Shown here piece after piece: positions 49,144 through 57,690 of a DNA stretch of 64,000 nt. The notes under the pieces were generated by a model. That model worked only from the letters and a program-made list of their open reading frames with translations. It had not been told where the DNA came from and did not search any database. The stretch spans positions 1 through 64,000 of the forward strand of contig NZ_JABBXH010000001.1 of assembly GCF_012932965.1 (NCBI RefSeq), read 5' to 3'. Every line of letters starts with the position of its first letter. Within the stretch, counting starts at the first letter, position 1. The translations under genes and the position numbers were made by a program. The stretch is from Thalassotalea algicola (GTDB lineage: Bacteria; Pseudomonadota; Gammaproteobacteria; Enterobacterales; Alteromonadaceae).

Positions 49144-49632
49144 ATGAAAATTTCAAATAATTCAGTAATTAAATTGCATTACGCCGTATCAGACAGTGAA
49201 GGCACATTAATAGACAGTTCATATGATAACCAGCCATTAGCAGTTATTCACGGTACCGGCTTTTTAATTCCAGGTCTTGAAAAAGCACTTGAAGGCAAAG
49301 AAGCAGGCGAAAAATTTGAAGTAGACGTTAAGGCAGAAGATGCCTATGGCGAGCGCTTTGATGGTTATGTACAAACCGTACCAAAAGCGGTAATGCAGGG
49401 CATTGAAGATTTGGAAGTAGGCACACAGTTAAGAGCGTCTACCGATGAGGGTGAACAAACCGTTATTGTTATTGACGTAACTGAAGATGAAATTACCGTT
49501 GATGGTAACCACCCTTTAGCGGGTATTGATTTAAGCTTTGACGTTGAGATTCTTGAAGTTAGAGAAGCAACTGAAGAAGAGCTTGCTCACGGACACGTTC
49601 ATGGCGAAGGTGGATGTGGTCACGACCACTAA
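49144..49632 (+). CDS. FKBP-type peptidyl-prolyl isomerase, SlyD-like
   Basis: A 162-aa cytosolic prolyl isomerase and chaperone. The FKBP core carries LHYAVSDSEGTLIDSS, IPGLEKALEGKEAGEKF and AYGERFDGYVQTVPK; the insert-in-flap domain typical of SlyD lies in between (about 70-120). The C-terminus ends in a short His/Cys-rich tail (HGHVHGEGGCGHDH), which may bind nickel or zinc, though it is much shorter than the metal tail of E. coli SlyD. It follows ygfZ after 15 bases and is ended by a strong terminator. Confidence 0.9.
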   Translation: MKISNNSVIKLHYAVSDSEGTLIDSSYDNQPLAVIHGTGFLIPGLEKALEGKEAGEKFEVDVKAEDAYGERFDGYVQTVPKAVMQGIEDLEVGTQLRASTDEGEQTVIVIDVTEDEITVDGNHPLAGIDLSFDVEILEVREATEEELAHGHVHGEGGCGHDH

Positions 49633-49648
49633 CCCATTAGTCATTCAT

Positions 49649-49675
49649 AAAAAAAGCGCCTATGGCGCTTTTTTT
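49649..49675. terminator. bidirectional terminator behind slyD
   Basis: A stem of AAAAAAAGCGCC (49649-49660) and GGCGCTTTTTTT (49664-49675) with a TAT loop. It lies 17 bases beyond the slyD-like gene and one or two bases into the end of the convergent small gene. Confidence 0.88.
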
Positions 49676-49955
49676 ATTTTAACTGATCTATTTCTCGCTT
49701 TAATTGTTCTGCGGGATCAGTCACAATTTTCTCTAACGCTTCAATACGCGATTTTAATGCCTTAATTTCAGTATCTTTTTCTGCTCGTACCTTGTCTGCA
49801 GTGTTATCAATTGGTCGCCCCCAAAAGTCATATGATGCACCATACCCTCCTAGACCCGCATTTAACCCTAAATTAAAACGTTTATCTAAAAACGCTAAAA
49901 CTGCTATCGCAGACACAATCATGATAACCGTCATAAAAGCTTCAATCATTTCCAT
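49674..49955 (-). CDS. small membrane protein with coiled-coil tail
   Basis: A 93-aa protein of unknown function. An N-terminal helix (about residues 3-22, IEAFMTVIMIVSAIAVLAFL) spans the membrane, a Gly/Tyr-rich segment (NAGLGGYGASYDFWGRPID) follows, and the C-terminus is a heptad-type coiled coil (AEKDTEIKALKSRIEALEKIV). The layout resembles small envelope proteins such as PspB, but there is no real sequence match to that family by eye. ATG 49955 has AGGG seven bases upstream. Monocistronic, convergent with the slyD-like gene. Confidence 0.7.
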   Translation of the reverse strand: MEMIEAFMTVIMIVSAIAVLAFLDKRFNLGLNAGLGGYGASYDFWGRPIDNTADKVRAEKDTEIKALKSRIEALEKIVTDPAEQLKREIDQLK

Positions 49956-50243
49956 CAATAATCCCTCAAATTAATAGTGAATTATCTATACAGTCTTACT
50001 TACTATCTTTTTATTACAAAAATTTTTAATTTAATTTGCTACACTCACTTTTTAAGGAAGAAATAAGCCACAACGTAACACTTCTCTTACCTCTAGATAG
50101 TGATTCACCAATGTCACACAAAAAATAAAATCACTATAAATTAGGTATTTAAGAATATTTTTATTTTTAACGTCAACCTTTTCGTTAACTCTTCGTTAGT
50201 AAAAGTGACAATTAAAAAATAATCACTAAATTTGGAGTGTGTG

Positions 50244-50840
50244 ATGAAAATTAAACAAAAATTTGCAACAGGTCTTTTATTTGGCGCAATCGTGACTTCA
50301 TTAGCCGTAACCAGTGCAAACGTTATTGCTAAAGAGCGTGGCCGAGGAAATGCCGATACTAACGGTGATATGGCAATCGATATAAGTGAAGCAATTGCAG
50401 CCGCAACCACTAAAACTGAAAAACGTTTCGAAACGCTTGATGCCGACTTAGATGGTGCGGTTTCACTCGATGAGTACTTAGCCAATGACCGTTCAGGAAG
50501 AGATTTAACAGATTATGCGCAAGACATTGTTGACTGTGTTGCAGATATAAAAGACGAATCGGGTAGCGAAACGATTGTTGTGCCTGAAGTGGAGAGCTTT
50601 CAGACACCGGAACAACGATTCAGCAATGTCGACGCTAATGCAGATGGCGTAATCGAATTAAGCGAAGCTATTGATCATGCAACCACTAAGGCAACTGAAA
50701 AATTTAATACCATGGACACTGACCTAGATGGACTTGTAACCAAAGAAGAGCGTCAAGCACATCGAGAAAATTTTCGAGGCACTCACAAAGCAATTAAAGA
50801 ATGTATCGATTTGGTTACCAGTGAAGACAGTGATTTTTAA
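50244..50840 (+). CDS. secreted protein with four EF-hand loops
   Basis: A 198-aa protein with a signal peptide (about residues 1-29). Four calcium-binding loops are visible: D38-E49 (DTNGDMAIDISE), D66-E77 (DADLDGAVSLDE), D130-E141 (DANADGVIELSE) and D158-E169 (DTDLDGLVTKEE). They fall in two identical pairs of loops 28 residues apart, so the protein is a duplication of a two-EF-hand module. Two Cys (about 98 and 187) end the two modules. The ATG at 50244 has GGAG six bases upstream. It probably binds calcium in the periplasm or outside the cell; the role is unknown. Confidence 0.88.
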   Translation: MKIKQKFATGLLFGAIVTSLAVTSANVIAKERGRGNADTNGDMAIDISEAIAAATTKTEKRFETLDADLDGAVSLDEYLANDRSGRDLTDYAQDIVDCVADIKDESGSETIVVPEVESFQTPEQRFSNVDANADGVIELSEAIDHATTKATEKFNTMDTDLDGLVTKEERQAHRENFRGTHKAIKECIDLVTSEDSDF

Positions 50841-50915
50841 CCACTCAATTAGTTAACGCTTAGTCGTAGCAATACGACTCGTTGAACATTACAAAAAGTT
50901 AAACAATAAACACCA

Positions 50916-50948
50916 CAACTTAGTCGAATATTCGGCTAAGTTGTTTTT
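50916..50948 (+). terminator. rho-independent terminator of the EF-hand gene
   Basis: CAACTTAGTCGAA (50916-50928) and TTCGGCTAAGTTG (50931-50943) pair with a single T-G wobble, followed by TTTTT. Confidence 0.8.
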
Positions 50949-51040
50949 AGTATTTGTCGCCAGGTTTGTGCCTTCGAGTGTTCTCATTTAATATCACCAG
51001 TAATATTCACATTGTACTTATCCACGAAAGTCACTGAGTA

Positions 51041-51970
51041 ATGATAAAGCGACCACCTGTTCATTTTAATCTTCTAGCAATTGCTTGCACTTTCAATAGC
51101 TTGATTGTGCCGATAAGTAGCGCCAGCAGCATTTCTCTATCTGCCACCGAATATGAAGATACTGTACATGTTGGGGAAAACTCACTTGAGCTAAAACCAA
51201 TTGGAGCAACGCTATTTGGTTTACTCGATGTAACAACTAACATTACATTGACCGCAAGCTACGCCGAGTTTGGAGATGATAAAAAGTTCAATGATATATC
51301 AACACTAGATTTAAGCGCAAAAGCGTGGGGAATTGGTATAAGTTACAGTCAAGAAAACTGGTTATTTCATTTAGATTATGGCCAGTCTGATGAAGATATA
51401 ACCATCAAAGCAACTAATCGCAACCTTAAGCTATATAAAGAGGACTACGACTCACCTAGTTGGTCTGGCGGTCTGGGGTATAGCAGCTTCATTGGCGATG
51501 ATGCTCAACCTTGGTATTGGTCGCTAAATAGCAATATTCAATATGCAGATTGGCAGCGAAACATTACCCGTTATGAAATTAATTTGCCTAACTTAAGCAT
51601 TGCCACCAGTTTAGATAAAGGCGAAAGCTGGTTCGCCAGCGCAGGCCTTTCACTTTCTCAGTTTTCAGCGACCGGCGCAAATAGTGGTTTGTTATATGGT
51701 GGCAGTCTTAGTTGGTTTCACCTAATCGATGGGGAAAGCAGTGCGGTCTCACGTAATGGTCGGTCAGTTTCACAAATTGCCAGTACTAACCAGCGCTTTA
51801 ATGCCAGTAACTTTTCTCAGCAAATTGATGGTGAACAATACGGGTTAGTAACAATTTTTGCTGGCTACCACTTTAATGAAAAGTACTCCGTAGAATTAAG
51901 CTACTCAACAAGTTTTGCCGCTGACGAAAATGCTGACAGCATCAACCTTTCAGTAAGTTACGAGCTGTAA
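51041..51970 (+). CDS. putative outer-membrane beta-barrel protein
   Basis: A 309-aa protein with a signal peptide (about residues 1-28) and a body of alternating polar and hydrophobic residues with regular turns and many aromatic girdle positions (SWSGGLGYSSF, WYWSLNSNIQYADW, YGGSLSWFHL). The C-terminus ends in a strand (SINLSVSYEL) typical of barrel proteins, although the last residue is Leu rather than Phe. This suggests a 10- to 12-stranded outer-membrane barrel. No named family is recognised. An overlapping palindrome (AATGGTTTAAACCATT, 51969-51984) lies at the stop codon and may be a weak terminator. Confidence 0.7.
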   Translation: MIKRPPVHFNLLAIACTFNSLIVPISSASSISLSATEYEDTVHVGENSLELKPIGATLFGLLDVTTNITLTASYAEFGDDKKFNDISTLDLSAKAWGIGISYSQENWLFHLDYGQSDEDITIKATNRNLKLYKEDYDSPSWSGGLGYSSFIGDDAQPWYWSLNSNIQYADWQRNITRYEINLPNLSIATSLDKGESWFASAGLSLSQFSATGANSGLLYGGSLSWFHLIDGESSAVSRNGRSVSQIASTNQRFNASNFSQQIDGEQYGLVTIFAGYHFNEKYSVELSYSTSFAADENADSINLSVSYEL

Positions 51971-52198
51971 TGGTTTAAACCATTTAGTTTAATAGGTCTA
52001 TATTCTGTCCTACAAGCGGATATAAATGTCAAGCTGATGTTCATAACATCTATTTAGGTATTCACTCTATTCACTTGTTTTATTTTGAAAAATTAAGGTT
52101 TTTCATGAGTATATAGGATTGTAATTACCATTAATCGTAGCATATGATGGATAGTAGCCAATCCTTTGTAAGCGATTTTCTTAGTAGAGTAATAAGCA

Positions 52199-54979
52199 GT
52201 GATAAATAAACACAACAATACTCTTGAAATACTTTTAGCTGCCCTACTTGCGATATTGTTGAATTTTTTTCCAGTTAGCCTCATTAGTGGTTCAGAACTG
52301 ATGTTTGGCAATGTAATTGCTGTTGCAATTACGCTGTTATTTGGTATTCGTGTAGGAGTTTTAGTTAGCCTGATTGCTTCTACAGTCAGCTATTTTAGCT
52401 GGGGGCATCTATTACTATTGATCCCATTTGTAGCAGAAATTCTTTGCGTTGGTTTTGCTCGCAAGCTGAATCGTTCTCCGCTCATTATTGGAGTAGTATA
52501 TTGGCTCAGCCTAGGTGCAATGGTTGTTGCGTTTGAATACATTCTTTTCACCGACTATATTGAAGAAACTAGAAATGCCATCATTATCAAATATTTATTA
52601 AATGGTGTTATTAATGTCTCTGCGGGTTATGTTTTGGCGCTAGCTTTTAGTCGCTTTTTTAATAAAACTCACCTTTTTAGACTAAGGCTATCGAGACTCA
52701 TAACACTTGTTGTATTTGTGGCAGTAATATCGTCGGTTTTATTGAACTCTTACTTTTGGCTTCAAGAGGCAAAACAGGATAAATTAACTCAAATAAAAGA
52801 GTCATTGCGGATCGACGCTAGACATGTTGCTAAGGGAGTTGAAGAGTACATTTATAAAACTTCTGACGCACTAGCGCTCCATGCAAAATTGTCTGAAGAC
52901 ATGATAGTGTGGAGTGATTTTCAGCGGCAGTTAGATGCTATCGCTAGCCATCATCGTAATGTGTTAACTATGTTGGTCGCAGATAAAAATGGCGATATTG
53001 TCGCTACATACCCAGCTTCATTGTTGGCATTAGTCTCAAACGGTAAGGATAAATTCTCTGTAGAAAACAGGGAATACTTTTCAGAAGCAAAAAATACAGG
53101 AAAAAGAGTAATATCAGATGTCTTCCAAGGAAAGGGGTTTGGCAGTGATCCTATCATAGCATTGTCATCGCCTTTATTCGGTAACAATGAATTTCAAGGC
53201 ATCATAGAAGCTTCATTGAATTTATCTAAGTTCTCAGAGCTAGATAGAAAACTAGTTCACCCTGAGCAGGTTCTGCTAATTTTAGACAAAAAAAATCGAG
53301 TTGTTTATTACTCAGACAACTCAAATTATTCATTTTTGCAGCCACTTGAAAAGTCAGAAGAACTTAATTACCTGAATGCTCCCAACAATTACTTTTTTGT
53401 CGATCAACATGGAAAACATATTATTGCAGACGGCCATAGTCTCCCTTCTTTAAATTGGACAGTTTTGTCCATGTTACCAAGAAGTGTTTATGAACAGGAG
53501 TTAGCTAATCTTGTTCAACAGTCATTATTAATACTAGTTCTTTCCATAGTCTTTTTTCTATTTATTGCAGACAAGGTTGCTATGAGTGTAAGCAAGCCTA
53601 TTGCCGATCTTAATGCAGCGTTATCAAATGCTAATCAAACAGGAAGGTTTGAGCAGCTAAAACTAGAATTACCTGAGAGTGTATTGGAAGAATATAATGA
53701 GCTTGTTCCTATACTAAATCGCTTCTCTGGCGAACTGGCTAAAACACTTGAATCGTTAAATAAGTCTCTAATTCATTCAGCTCAAGTTAATGAACAGCTA
53801 GAGGTGCTCAATGAACAACTTTCAAATAAAGTGGCCCAAAAGACAGAAGCTCTATCTCGTGCATTAGAAGAGGCCCAAATAGCTAACAAAGCCAAAAGTG
53901 AATTTTTGGCTAATATGAGCCACGAAATTAGAACGCCAATGAATGGTATTCTTGGAACTATACAATTACTCCAAAAAACAGCAAAAAGTCCTGAATCTGC
54001 TGATTTACTAGATAAAGCTATGTACTCTTCAAATGCTTTATTGGCCTTACTTAATGACATTCTTGATTTTACTAAAATAGAAGCCGGTAAACTCGCATTA
54101 GAAAGTATTGAATTCGATTTAAAGCCGTTATTAGAGTCGGTATGTGATTCGGTAAGCACAGCAACGGCTGAAAATGGCGTCACTTTATCTACAGAGTTCG
54201 ATGACGATTTATATCTTAGTAGAGTTGGAGACCCTAACAGGCTGAGACAGATAATACTTAATTTAGTGTCGAATGCAGTGAAATTTACACCTGATGGCAA
54301 TGTGAGCATCTCTGTTACTGAGCTAAGTGCAGAAGAGCTTGTTATAGAGGTTGAAGATAGCGGTATTGGTATGTCTTCCGATGCACTTGATAGACTATTT
54401 AGTCGATTTGAGCAGGCCGACAGCTCAACAACTCGGGAGTATGGTGGAACTGGTTTAGGTATGTCGATAACCAAAAATTTAGTGGAAATGATGCATGGTG
54501 ATATTCTCGTAGAAAGTAAGCAAGACATTGGTACCAAAGTTATAGTTCAATTACCCCTTAAAAGAGCAAAAGAAAGTTCTTTAGAAAGACAAGTCAAAAG
54601 AGAATGTACCGTGCCAAACTTGCAAGGAAAGAAAGTATTGCTTGCTGAAGACAATCGAATTAATCAAGTTATCTTTTTGTCTATGATGAAAGATACTAAT
54701 GCTGAGATTATTGTAGCGGCAAACGGTCAACAGGCTGTAGAGCTAGTCTCCAAGCACTCTTTTGAGCTTATATTTTTAGATATTCAAATGCCTATAATGG
54801 ATGGTGTAGAAGCTTGTCGCTTGATCAAAGAAATAAATCCAGCCATTCCATTAATTGCAATTACTGCAAACGTTATGGAGGTTGATATAAAAAAATACCT
54901 AGATTGCGGCTTCGATGATCATATTGGCAAACCTGTAGAATTAAATGAACTGTACGAAAAGATTGCCAGCATATTCTAA
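52199..54979 (+). CDS. hybrid sensor histidine kinase with membrane and Cache-type sensor domains
   Basis: A 926-aa kinase. The N-terminal 175 residues contain about five hydrophobic helices (MASE1-like in layout), a further helix lies at about 166-186, and a periplasmic Cache-type domain follows (about 190-430: VLTMLVADKNGDIVATYP, NREYFSEAKNTGKRVISDVF, SSPLFGNNEFQGIIEAS). A helix at about 441-462 leads to HisKA with His575 (ANMSHEIRTPMNG), HATPase (DSGIGM, GGTGLGMSIT) and a receiver with Asp861 (LIFLDIQMPIMDG). There is no HPt domain, so phosphate would pass to a separate HPt protein. The start is GTG 52199, with no clear ribosome binding site. Its partner and ligand are unknown. Confidence 0.88.
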   Translation: MINKHNNTLEILLAALLAILLNFFPVSLISGSELMFGNVIAVAITLLFGIRVGVLVSLIASTVSYFSWGHLLLLIPFVAEILCVGFARKLNRSPLIIGVVYWLSLGAMVVAFEYILFTDYIEETRNAIIIKYLLNGVINVSAGYVLALAFSRFFNKTHLFRLRLSRLITLVVFVAVISSVLLNSYFWLQEAKQDKLTQIKESLRIDARHVAKGVEEYIYKTSDALALHAKLSEDMIVWSDFQRQLDAIASHHRNVLTMLVADKNGDIVATYPASLLALVSNGKDKFSVENREYFSEAKNTGKRVISDVFQGKGFGSDPIIALSSPLFGNNEFQGIIEASLNLSKFSELDRKLVHPEQVLLILDKKNRVVYYSDNSNYSFLQPLEKSEELNYLNAPNNYFFVDQHGKHIIADGHSLPSLNWTVLSMLPRSVYEQELANLVQQSLLILVLSIVFFLFIADKVAMSVSKPIADLNAALSNANQTGRFEQLKLELPESVLEEYNELVPILNRFSGELAKTLESLNKSLIHSAQVNEQLEVLNEQLSNKVAQKTEALSRALEEAQIANKAKSEFLANMSHEIRTPMNGILGTIQLLQKTAKSPESADLLDKAMYSSNALLALLNDILDFTKIEAGKLALESIEFDLKPLLESVCDSVSTATAENGVTLSTEFDDDLYLSRVGDPNRLRQIILNLVSNAVKFTPDGNVSISVTELSAEELVIEVEDSGIGMSSDALDRLFSRFEQADSSTTREYGGTGLGMSITKNLVEMMHGDILVESKQDIGTKVIVQLPLKRAKESSLERQVKRECTVPNLQGKKVLLAEDNRINQVIFLSMMKDTNAEIIVAANGQQAVELVSKHSFELIFLDIQMPIMDGVEACRLIKEINPAIPLIAITANVMEVDIKKYLDCGFDDHIGKPVELNELYEKIASIF

Positions 54980-55082
54980 ACAAATAGTTACCGTCCGCAT
55001 TTGGTACAAATAAGGCTATTAAGGTTACTTGAATTTACTCAATTGTAATCGATAATTCACTTTGAGCATTATACAATTTCGT

Positions 55083-55532
55083 TTACTTATGTATTTTTCG
55101 CTTTATCATTTTTTGTTGATTTTGCTTAAGCATTTTTTGCTGTTGTATTCTTTTGAACTGTTCACGCAATTGACGTTGTTTATCCGGTGACATTTGTCTA
55201 AATTTTCGCATCGCATCACGCACTTTCTGCTGCTGTTGTTTAGGCATTTGTTTAAATTGATGAGCACGCTTTTGAAGCTTTTGCTGCTGTTCAGGCGAAA
55301 GCTTTTGCCAACGATTAAAGTGTGACAACGCTTGCTCTCGACTACTTGCATCCATTGCAACCCAGCGATTTGCACCTAATGCTAATTTTTGCTGTTGCTG
55401 ACTCGACATACTATCCCAATCAACTTTGTATTCGCCGAGTACCGACTTCTGCTGCTGCGATAACGACTGCCATTGCTGTGCTTGGCCCCAACCACTCATT
55501 AACAGTAGGCTAATCAATAGTAATTTTTTCAT
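55083..55532 (-). CDS. DUF3106 family protein, glutamine-rich
   Basis: A 149-aa periplasmic protein. A signal peptide (about residues 1-18, ending GQA) is followed by repeats of the pattern W-x-x-L-S/T-x-x-Q-Q-Q/K (WQSLSQQQKSVL, WDSMSSQQQQKL, WQKLSPEQQQKL, FRQMSPDKQRQLREQF), as in DUF3106 proteins. The protein is helical and extremely rich in Gln and Lys, ending in KMIKRKIHK. Located at the end of the ECF sigma operon; the upstream gene overlaps its start by four bases. DUF3106 genes commonly accompany an ECF sigma and anti-sigma pair. Function unknown. Confidence 0.85.
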   Translation of the reverse strand: MKKLLLISLLLMSGWGQAQQWQSLSQQQKSVLGEYKVDWDSMSSQQQQKLALGANRWVAMDASSREQALSHFNRWQKLSPEQQQKLQKRAHQFKQMPKQQQQKVRDAMRKFRQMSPDKQRQLREQFKRIQQQKMLKQNQQKMIKRKIHK

Positions 55533-55819
55533 TGGTTATCCTCCTCAGTTAATGGCTCTTTGCTAGGCTGTGTTTGCTCTTTTATTGGCAATTTATCTTG
55601 TTTCAATTTTGCTTGTTCAACATCAGATAATTGTGTTGGGTGTACAAGTTTTCCATCCACTTCGACTAATTCTGCTAAATACTCTAAAAATGCTTTGCTA
55701 ACCACTTCAGGCTCAACAGTCGGCTCTGTTGCAGCAATCGATGGGCTAGCACCAAATATAAATGACATACTAAAGAGCAACCTCTTTAGTGGCAGCTTGT
55801 TCAGATAACCATGTAGCAA
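55529..55819 (-). CDS. small periplasmic protein of the ECF sigma locus
   Basis: A 96-aa protein. The N-terminus (KLPLKRLLFSMSFIFGASPSIAA) is a signal peptide, then a short acidic and polar mature part (EYLAELVEVDGKLVHPTQL) and a Pro/Glu/Gln-rich tail. The reading frame begins 50 bases inside the preceding gene; the alternative ATG at 55768 would remove most of the signal sequence. It overlaps the DUF3106 gene by four bases. No family is recognised; conservation of the locus in Alteromonadales would test it. Confidence 0.65.
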   Translation of the reverse strand: MLHGYLNKLPLKRLLFSMSFIFGASPSIAATEPTVEPEVVSKAFLEYLAELVEVDGKLVHPTQLSDVEQAKLKQDKLPIKEQTQPSKEPLTEEDNQ

Positions 55820-56180
55820 ATTCTAATTCCTGCAAAAATGCCAGATCTTCGCTAGGTATATCATCAGCAATCAAGGCTAATGGTAGTGGCTGAATAGCGG
55901 CAACAGGGGTTGCTTGATCTGTCGGTTGAGGAATGTAGTTTACTAATATAGCCAAACACACTGCAAGCGCTATAGGTGTCATAATTTTAGCGTTAAACAG
56001 CCAGTGCACAAACTGCATTGGCACTTGGCTAAAGTGCAGCCTAGAATTACCAACCTTTGCCAGTGCTGTTCGCCTTGCCTCAGCGATAGCATTCACTTTG
56101 CCAATATCTAGCTGTTCCACTTCTTGGTCTAGTTGCTGATTAATCCTTTCATTCAAGCGTTGTTCGTTAGGAGTTGTCAT
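55770..56180 (-). CDS. probable membrane-anchored anti-sigma factor
   Basis: A 136-aa protein with a cytoplasmic N-terminal part (about residues 1-65, helical, with LNERINQQLDQEVEQLDIGKVNAIAEARRTAL split by charged residues), one membrane helix (about 69-86, PIALAVCLAILVNYI) and a periplasmic tail ending EFATWLSEQAATKEVAL. The layout and position directly behind an ECF sigma gene, with which it overlaps by 14 bases, point to an anti-sigma factor, possibly DUF3619-like. No ZAS zinc motif (HxxxCxxC) is seen. It overlaps the following gene by 50 bases. Confidence 0.65.
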   Translation of the reverse strand: MTTPNEQRLNERINQQLDQEVEQLDIGKVNAIAEARRTALAKVGNSRLHFSQVPMQFVHWLFNAKIMTPIALAVCLAILVNYIPQPTDQATPVAAIQPLPLALIADDIPSEDLAFLQELEFATWLSEQAATKEVAL

Positions 56181-56751
56181 AATCGACCTCCAATACCTCT
56201 TTCAATTTTGCCATTGCTCTAGAGTAATGCGTTTTAATACTCCCCTGTGAGCAACCTAAAATTTCTGCTGTTTGCGCAACAGAAAAACCTTCCCAGCTTC
56301 TTAGTAAAAAACATTGTTGCTGCTGCAGCGATAAACTACCGAGCGCTTCAGATACTTGTTTCTTAAGCTGACTATGTTCAATATCCTCAAGTGGGCTAAC
56401 AATTGAATTAACACTTGCCGAGGCTATATCTAACGTACTATCCATATTTTCTTCATATTTATCATCTGACTGCCAGAATAACAGAATATTTTTTAGTTTC
56501 TGATGACGGTGCCAATCGGTAATTTTATTTTGCAAAATACGATAAAAAAGTGGCTTTAATTCATTTAACGGCCGCTTGCTGTAATGCGTTACCAGCTTAA
56601 TCATACTGTCTTGAATTATATCTAGCGCCTCATGATGGTCGCGCACCGATATCACCGCCATTTTATACGCACGTTTTTCTATCGATTGTAAAAACTGATC
56701 GAGTGTCGTTACCTCTGCCCCTACCGATTCTGTCGAAGCTAAATCTGCCAT
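56167..56751 (-). CDS. ECF-family RNA polymerase sigma factor
   Basis: A 194-aa group 4 sigma factor. Region 2 contains YKMAVISVRDHHEALDIIQDSMIKLV and FYRILQNKITDWHRHQ (residues about 30-85, the latter the DNA-melting part). Region 4 ends with LSLQQQQCFLLRSWEGFSVAQTAEIL and GCSQGSIKTHYSRAMAKLK (about 138-185). It leads a four-gene unit with a probable anti-sigma factor, a small secreted protein and a DUF3106 protein, each pair overlapping. The linker between the regions is long (about 50 residues). Targets are unknown. Confidence 0.9.
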   Translation of the reverse strand: MADLASTESVGAEVTTLDQFLQSIEKRAYKMAVISVRDHHEALDIIQDSMIKLVTHYSKRPLNELKPLFYRILQNKITDWHRHQKLKNILLFWQSDDKYEENMDSTLDIASASVNSIVSPLEDIEHSQLKKQVSEALGSLSLQQQQCFLLRSWEGFSVAQTAEILGCSQGSIKTHYSRAMAKLKEVLEVDYDNS

Positions 56752-56878
56752 ACTGCCTTTAACATTTGTCTAGCCACACTTTAAAAATAATAATCAATTA
56801 AGCTACTTATTGTTAGCTCTAAACCTTTATGTCATTTATAACGAGCAAAAGTCAATTTGGTTGACAAAAAGACATAAA

Positions 56879-56907
56879 AAAACCTTAGCCGATGTTGCTA
56901 AGGTTTT
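56879..56907 (-). terminator. rho-independent terminator of the DUF1232 gene
   Basis: AAAACCTTAGC (56879-56889) and GCTAAGGTTTT (56897-56907) form an eleven-base stem with a seven-base loop and a T-run on the minus strand. Confidence 0.85.
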
Positions 56908-56967
56908 ATCTGACTCTAATTAAGCCTCAATGCAAAAGGTTTATCGTTTATTTAGCTAACGTTTAAA

Positions 56968-57513
56968 TTAGAAAATAGAACGGAAACTTGAACCACTTCG
57001 ACGTTTAGATCGTCTATTTCGCATGCGACTATGCAATTCTCTACGCTTAGCGTCTAACCAATCTTCGGTCGTGATGTTTGTTTCACCTGTGCGTTCTTGT
57101 TCACGTTCGCGATACGCGCAGAACTCTTCAAACGCTTCGATATCGTCTTGAAGATCTTCAGCAACCAATTCAATCATAATTGCGTCATCTAAATAACCCA
57201 GTGCAGGAATATGATCTGGCACTAAATCTTCTGGATCACTAAAGTAAGCCAAAGCACTTAATACATTGGTACGCTCTTCACCTTCAAGCTTCCATTCACT
57301 GTCTTCAATCATACTAACTAAAACTTCAAGTTTACGAATACGCTCAACGACAAACTGTGGCACATTGTCTTTTACACTAATACTCAAATCTTTTGCGTGT
57401 TCAAGAATGTCTTCTTCACTTAAATTAGATGCACTGTCGATGGCTTTCCTCATTACTTCTCGAAAGTGTTCTAAATCAGCATCTTGTAATTCAAATGTTA
57501 CTTCAAATGCCAT
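56968..57513 (-). CDS. YkvA/DUF1232 family protein
   Basis: A 181-aa protein. The DUF1232 signature SALAYFSDPEDLVPDHIPALGYLDDAIMIEL lies at about residues 88-119 (given here in pieces: LAYFSDPEDLVPDHIP, ALGYLDDAIMI); in YkvA-type proteins it forms a short hydrophobic hairpin. The N-terminal part is helical and acidic and the C-terminus is very basic and Arg-rich (RRELHSRMRNRRSKRRSG), so it may contact nucleic acid or membrane. Function unknown. Single gene, followed by a terminator. Confidence 0.85.
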   Translation of the reverse strand: MAFEVTFELQDADLEHFREVMRKAIDSASNLSEEDILEHAKDLSISVKDNVPQFVVERIRKLEVLVSMIEDSEWKLEGEERTNVLSALAYFSDPEDLVPDHIPALGYLDDAIMIELVAEDLQDDIEAFEEFCAYREREQERTGETNITTEDWLDAKRRELHSRMRNRRSKRRSGSSFRSIF

Positions 57514-57690
57514 TGTTATTCTCCTTTATCGGCATAGCTTAGTTGCTTACTTTAAATCTAACAGAAGATCTCTAAAACAACACTATCAGTTATCAAATTT
57601 TTTATTAACGTAATATTTCAATCGAACAGACGGTTTTTTCGTCAATAGTTCGTGCTAACATCTTTAATATTTTCATTTGCTTATTAAAAA

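Noticed and set aside
53782-54537. Minus-strand frame of 251 codons inside the hybrid kinase gene
   Set aside because: Shadow frame, very Ser/Leu-rich, opposite a conserved kinase core.
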